Assembly (NCBI GenBank): GCA_018136815.1
Contig: CM030938.1
Location: 594,128 to 658,127, forward strand
Length of the DNA: 64,000 bases
Direction of reading: 5' to 3'
From: Isochrysis galbana
Taxonomy: Eukaryota > Haptophyta > Isochrysidales > Isochrysidaceae
Positions 61,320 to 64,000 of the stretch are shown in pieces (within the stretch, counting starts at the first letter, position 1; every line of letters starts with the position of its first letter). The translations under genes were made by a program, and so were the position numbers. The notes below the pieces were generated by a model that was not told the DNA's origin, searched no databases, and saw only the letters and a list, made by a program, of their open reading frames with translations.

Positions 61320-61745
61320 TCGAAGTTGGGCGCTCACGGTGCGTCTTGGGGGCGTGACGTCGTCATCACCGGCGCCCGCAAAGGGCTGATTTCGACGCGG
61401 TGCGCGGGGGCGGCGGGCGCGATTGGCGTGGCTGTGAGGGCGGGATGTCGCGATATGGATATGGTGCGCGATGCGGCATCTACTCGGTGAGCGGGCACAA
61501 GAACGGCCTCGTGGCGCCGCCGGTCGCGGGTCGAAGTTGGGCGCTCACGGTGCGTCTTGGGGGCGTGACGTCGTCATCACCGGCGCCCGCAAAGGGCTGA
61601 TTTCGACGCGGTGCGCGGGGGCGGCGGGCGCGATTGGCTTGGCTGTGAGGGCGGGATGCCGCGATATGGTGCGTGATGCGGCATCTACTCGGTGAGCGGG
61701 CACAAGAACGGCCTCGTGGCGCCGCCGGTCGCGGGTCGAAGTTGG
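61320..61745 (+). repeat. second satellite locus (about 211-bp period)
   Basis: Two and a part units related to 54871-55375 (GGTCGAAGTTGGGCGCTCACG, CGTGACGTCGTCATCACC, GATTGGC(G/T)TGGCTGTGAGGG). GGGATG landmarks at 61442 and 61653. Units within the locus are more alike than between the two loci. Confidence 0.85.
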
Positions 61746-62143
61746 GCTCTCTATCCCTTGGCGATTTTAGCGTTGAGCGTCTTCATAGTTTTTGTGATAA
61801 TTACGTACACGTTCAAGTCCATGAAATCATAGAAGTATTGTATTGCGGTGCGTACAGAACCAGGCTGTATCGACCGTGTTTGCTGGTGATGACCATGGCT
61901 TCGTAATGCGCTGCGAGAGGCGCGCTTGAAGGCCATCGATAAAATTATACCGGAGGGGGCCCGTTGTATATTTCTGCGCGGCTGTCAGAGGCCTGAAATT
62001 GAGTATTTTTCGAAAATTTTGCCGGAGGACCCCGGATTTTTTTTGCTGATCTCTCATACCAGAACCTATAGGGAGCTTATTTAGGTCCTCGTTTGCCCAT
62101 TACCGATGGTGCCCTTCGCACCCCCCTAGTGAGTGACCGGGCT
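61746..62143 (+). repeat. tail duplicate of 55376-55785
   Basis: Same order of landmarks as the first tail, ending GTGAGTGACCGGGCTAAAAA. Together with the preceding satellite it forms the second copy of the composite unit. Confidence 0.8.
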
Positions 62144-62368
62144 AAAAAAGGTCGATCGCGGATGCGACAGCATGTTCCTATGTGGGTGGAGGACTCGTTG
62201 GATTGCGCGCATAGGTGGCATATAGCATATAGGGTCTCGGTCCGGGAAACGGTTGTAGGTGCCTATTCGGCGATGTGATACACTATATAACTTACTAGTA
62301 CTAGTAATTAGTAGGTCCCTATTTGACCGCCCTAAGAGCAGCAAAAAGTGGTGGCAAAAGTGAGCAAA

Positions 62369-62848
62369 ACATGCAGCACCCAGCCTTCCCGCGTGGTCCC
62401 TCACTGTTCGAGAGCAAAGAGCAGAAGGGTAAAAAGACATGCAGCACCCAGCCTTCCCGCGTGGTCCCTCACTGTTCGAGAGCAAAGAGCAGAAGGGTAA
62501 AAAAGACATGCAGCACCCAGCCTTCCCGCGTGGTCCCTCACTGTTCGAGAGCAAAGAGCAGAAGGGTAAAAAAGACATGCAGCACCCAGCCTTCCCGCGT
62601 GGTCCCTCACTGTTCGAGAGCAAAGAGCAGAAGGGTAAAAAAGACATGCAGCACCCAGCCTTCCCGCGTGGTCCCTCACTGTTCGAGAGCAAAGAGCAGA
62701 AGGGTAAAAAAGACATGCAGCACCCAGCCTTCCCGCGTGGTCCCTCACTGTTCGAGAGCAAAGAGCAAAAGGGTAAAAAAACATGCAGCACCCAGCCTTC
62801 CCGCGTGGTCCCTCACTGTTCGAGAGCAAAGAGCAAAAGGGTAAAAAA
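62369..62848 (-). repeat. seven tandem 5S rRNA 3'-end fragments (68-69-bp units)
   Basis: ACATGCAGCACC starts at 62369, 62437, 62506, 62575, 62644, 62713 and 62781, and the intact 5S gene is next in register at 62849. Each unit holds ~36 bp matching the 3' end of the adjacent 5S gene, then a non-5S stretch ending GGGTAAAAA(A). On the minus strand that gives 5S 3' end, T-run, spacer. Apparent 150-220-codon frames across it are repeat artefacts. Confidence 0.88.
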
Positions 62849-62965
62849 ACATGCAGCACCTAGCCTTCCCGCGTGGTCCCCCACCGCAGTACTACCTGGG
62901 CTCGACCCTGCTTAACTGCGCTGTTCGGATGGGAAGCGGTGACCCAGGGTGAAATGGCCGCATGT
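62849..62965 (-). rRNA. 5S ribosomal RNA
   Basis: The minus strand starts ACATGCGGCCATTTCACCCT, contains GTTAAGCAGGGTCGAGCCC and GTAGTACTGCGGTGGGGGAC, and ends GGTGCTGCATGT. The first nine bases pair with the last nine (helix I, one G-T). Length is 117 nt, as expected. A TTTTTTT terminator follows directly. The internal control region AAGCAGGGTCGAGCC is intact, so it could be transcribed. Confidence 0.93.
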
Positions 62966-63153
62966 GCCAAAGCAATGTGGCTCATAGATAAGTATAGCTT
63001 AGCGCCTTGGAGCCAACTCTGACCGCATGTGATTCGATACTGTGGTTTATAGATATATATAGCTTAGCGCCCTGAAGCCAACTCTGGCCGCATGTGATTC
63101 GATACTGTGGTTTAAAGATATGTAAAGCTTAGCGCCCTGGAGCCAACGCCCCC
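62966..63153 (-). promoter_or_regulatory. tandem 5S upstream repeats, each including the first ~9 nt of 5S
   Basis: Three ~65-bp units upstream of 5S on the minus strand. Each has GGCTCCAAGGCGCTAAGCT-type sequence, a TATA-like CTATA(C/T)(A/T)TATCTAT and, in the two units ending at 63030 and 63095, ACATGCGG, the 5S start. The unit nearest the gene could act as its promoter, while the others are promoter copies without a gene body. Confidence 0.7.
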
Positions 63154-63330
63154 CGATAGGAAATTTTCTCCCGATCGCCAACAGCTCCCCCGATAGCTAT
63201 CGGGGGACCGCGAAAAATCGGGCTACCGCGAAAATCCCCCTATAGCTATCAGGGGAATTTCCATGCCGCGGGGAGCTATCGCGTATCGCGTTTTAAGGCG
63301 GGCCCCCGTTTGCTATTGCTATTGCTATTG
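63154..63330. repeat. palindrome-rich block
   Basis: 63187-63206 CCCCCGATAGCTATCGGGGG is a perfect 20-bp palindrome. 63236-63255 is a near copy with one mismatch. CGATAGG, GGGGAGCTATCGCG and a TTGCTA microsatellite (63309-63336) surround them. No gene. Confidence 0.7.
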
Positions 63331-64000
63331 CTATCGCTAAGAAAACATCTGAAGATCATAAGATATAAGATCATCTGAGCGTTAGTACCACTACTGCCAC
63401 TAGCCCAGTACTATCACGACACCCCTCAGCCTCAGCGCACCTGCCCGTACACCTTGACGTGTGTTGACACCACAGACACATACGCATATGAACCCCTCCG
63501 AATCTCCCCCCTCGCAGGCCCCCGGCTCCCATTATACTACATTATAACTCTCTCCACAAATTAAAATCACAAATTGCAATTAGAATGGGTGAAAACCGAG
63601 AGAGGCGAACCGACCTAAGTCAAGCGACTCACCAGGAAAAAGCACCGGGGGGGGGGGAGGGAACCTCTCGCCTCTCGTCCGTGAAGCTGAACGGCCCTTA
63701 CAGCTCTGCTCGCCGAGATGTCAGGGCAAGGCTGTGTTGTATTCCTGCCCACCTGAAGGCTGTCTCGCTGTCCCAGATGGGACAATAGGCTTCTAATAGG
63801 TGCTATTAAGAGGTCAAGAGGCCTACCAGACCTGTTACTGTTACTTGTTAATAGGTAATAGGTAAAAAAACTTTTAATATTCTCGCCTCGCGCGTGGCTA
63901 TAGGTACCGCTATCGTAGCCACGCCCAGATCATCTTAGATCCAATCCTCTCCCTAGTAACCAAGCTCAGAAGTGAAAAGCCAATCATATTCATATTATAA
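63331..64000. other. right edge: no gene; short LTR-like remnants near 63718-63770
   Basis: TGTGTTGTATTCCTGCCCAC with CTGAAGGCTGT (about 63738-63768) matches the first ~28 bases of the chromovirus LTR. Just before it TGTCAGGGCAAGGCTG (63720-63735) matches the inverted LTR end with one difference. The rest shows no gene, only short biased frames. Confidence 0.4.

Noticed and set aside
62369..62848. CRISPR array
   Set aside because: Repeats are contiguous 68-69-bp units without variable spacers and derive from 5S rRNA in a eukaryote.
62126..62915. Frames of 150-220 codons with six internal repeats
   Set aside because: They are read through the tandem 5S fragments; all frames are open because the 69-bp unit is a multiple of three without stops.

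Overview
This looks like nuclear DNA from a GC-rich unicellular eukaryote, most likely an alga or other protist. The evidence is spliced genes with short GT-AG introns, two nuclear-type tRNA genes with introns next to the anticodon, a 5S rRNA gene with T-run terminators, LTR and non-LTR retrotransposons, and hAT-like miniature transposons. The mannitol-type dehydrogenase and the membrane-anchored double glycosyltransferase would fit an alga such as a haptophyte, but the sequence alone does not fix the group. Gene density is low: most of the 64 kb is mobile or repeated DNA.

Layout. 1-180: end of an unidentified gene. 1907-22431: two nearly identical Ty3/gypsy chromovirus retrotransposons, head to head around a 100-N scaffold gap (11857-11956). 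22.5-23.6 kb: a tandem duplication carrying a hAT-like MITE and a pol fragment of a related element. 23.7-25.0 kb: G-run and polypurine/polypyrimidine tracts leading straight into an eight-exon mannitol dehydrogenase gene (25013-27993). 29.99-32.68 kb: a LINE cut off by a third chromovirus copy (32678 to about 40.57 kb) that lost protease to integrase but kept gag and the methyltransferase-like part of pol. 40.7-44.2 kb: a patchwork of small low-GC ORFs, an RPB5-like fragment, an ankyrin-like fragment and six copies of a conserved hairpin, possibly of viral origin. 44642-48258: a two-exon gene fusing two glycosyltransferase domains. 49-55.8 kb: a 700-bp repeat family and 204-212-bp satellites. 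56-64 kb: tRNA-Glu, tRNA-Arg, a complete 907-bp hAT-like element, a second satellite locus, and a 5S rRNA gene flanked on both sides by tandem arrays of its own ends.

The most notable system is the chromovirus. Its pol polyprotein carries, upstream of protease, a domain resembling phage and bacterial DNA cytosine methyltransferase-like proteins. Gag and Pol lie in one frame separated by a single conserved UAG. The Gag reading frame is open from within the LTR. The third copy keeps exactly gag plus the methyltransferase-like domain. GAGTC motifs are heavily clustered in the LTR and in the pol spacer. Second in interest are the 5S rRNA gene with tandem 5'-end and 3'-end fragments, and the hairpin-bearing island at 41-44 kb.
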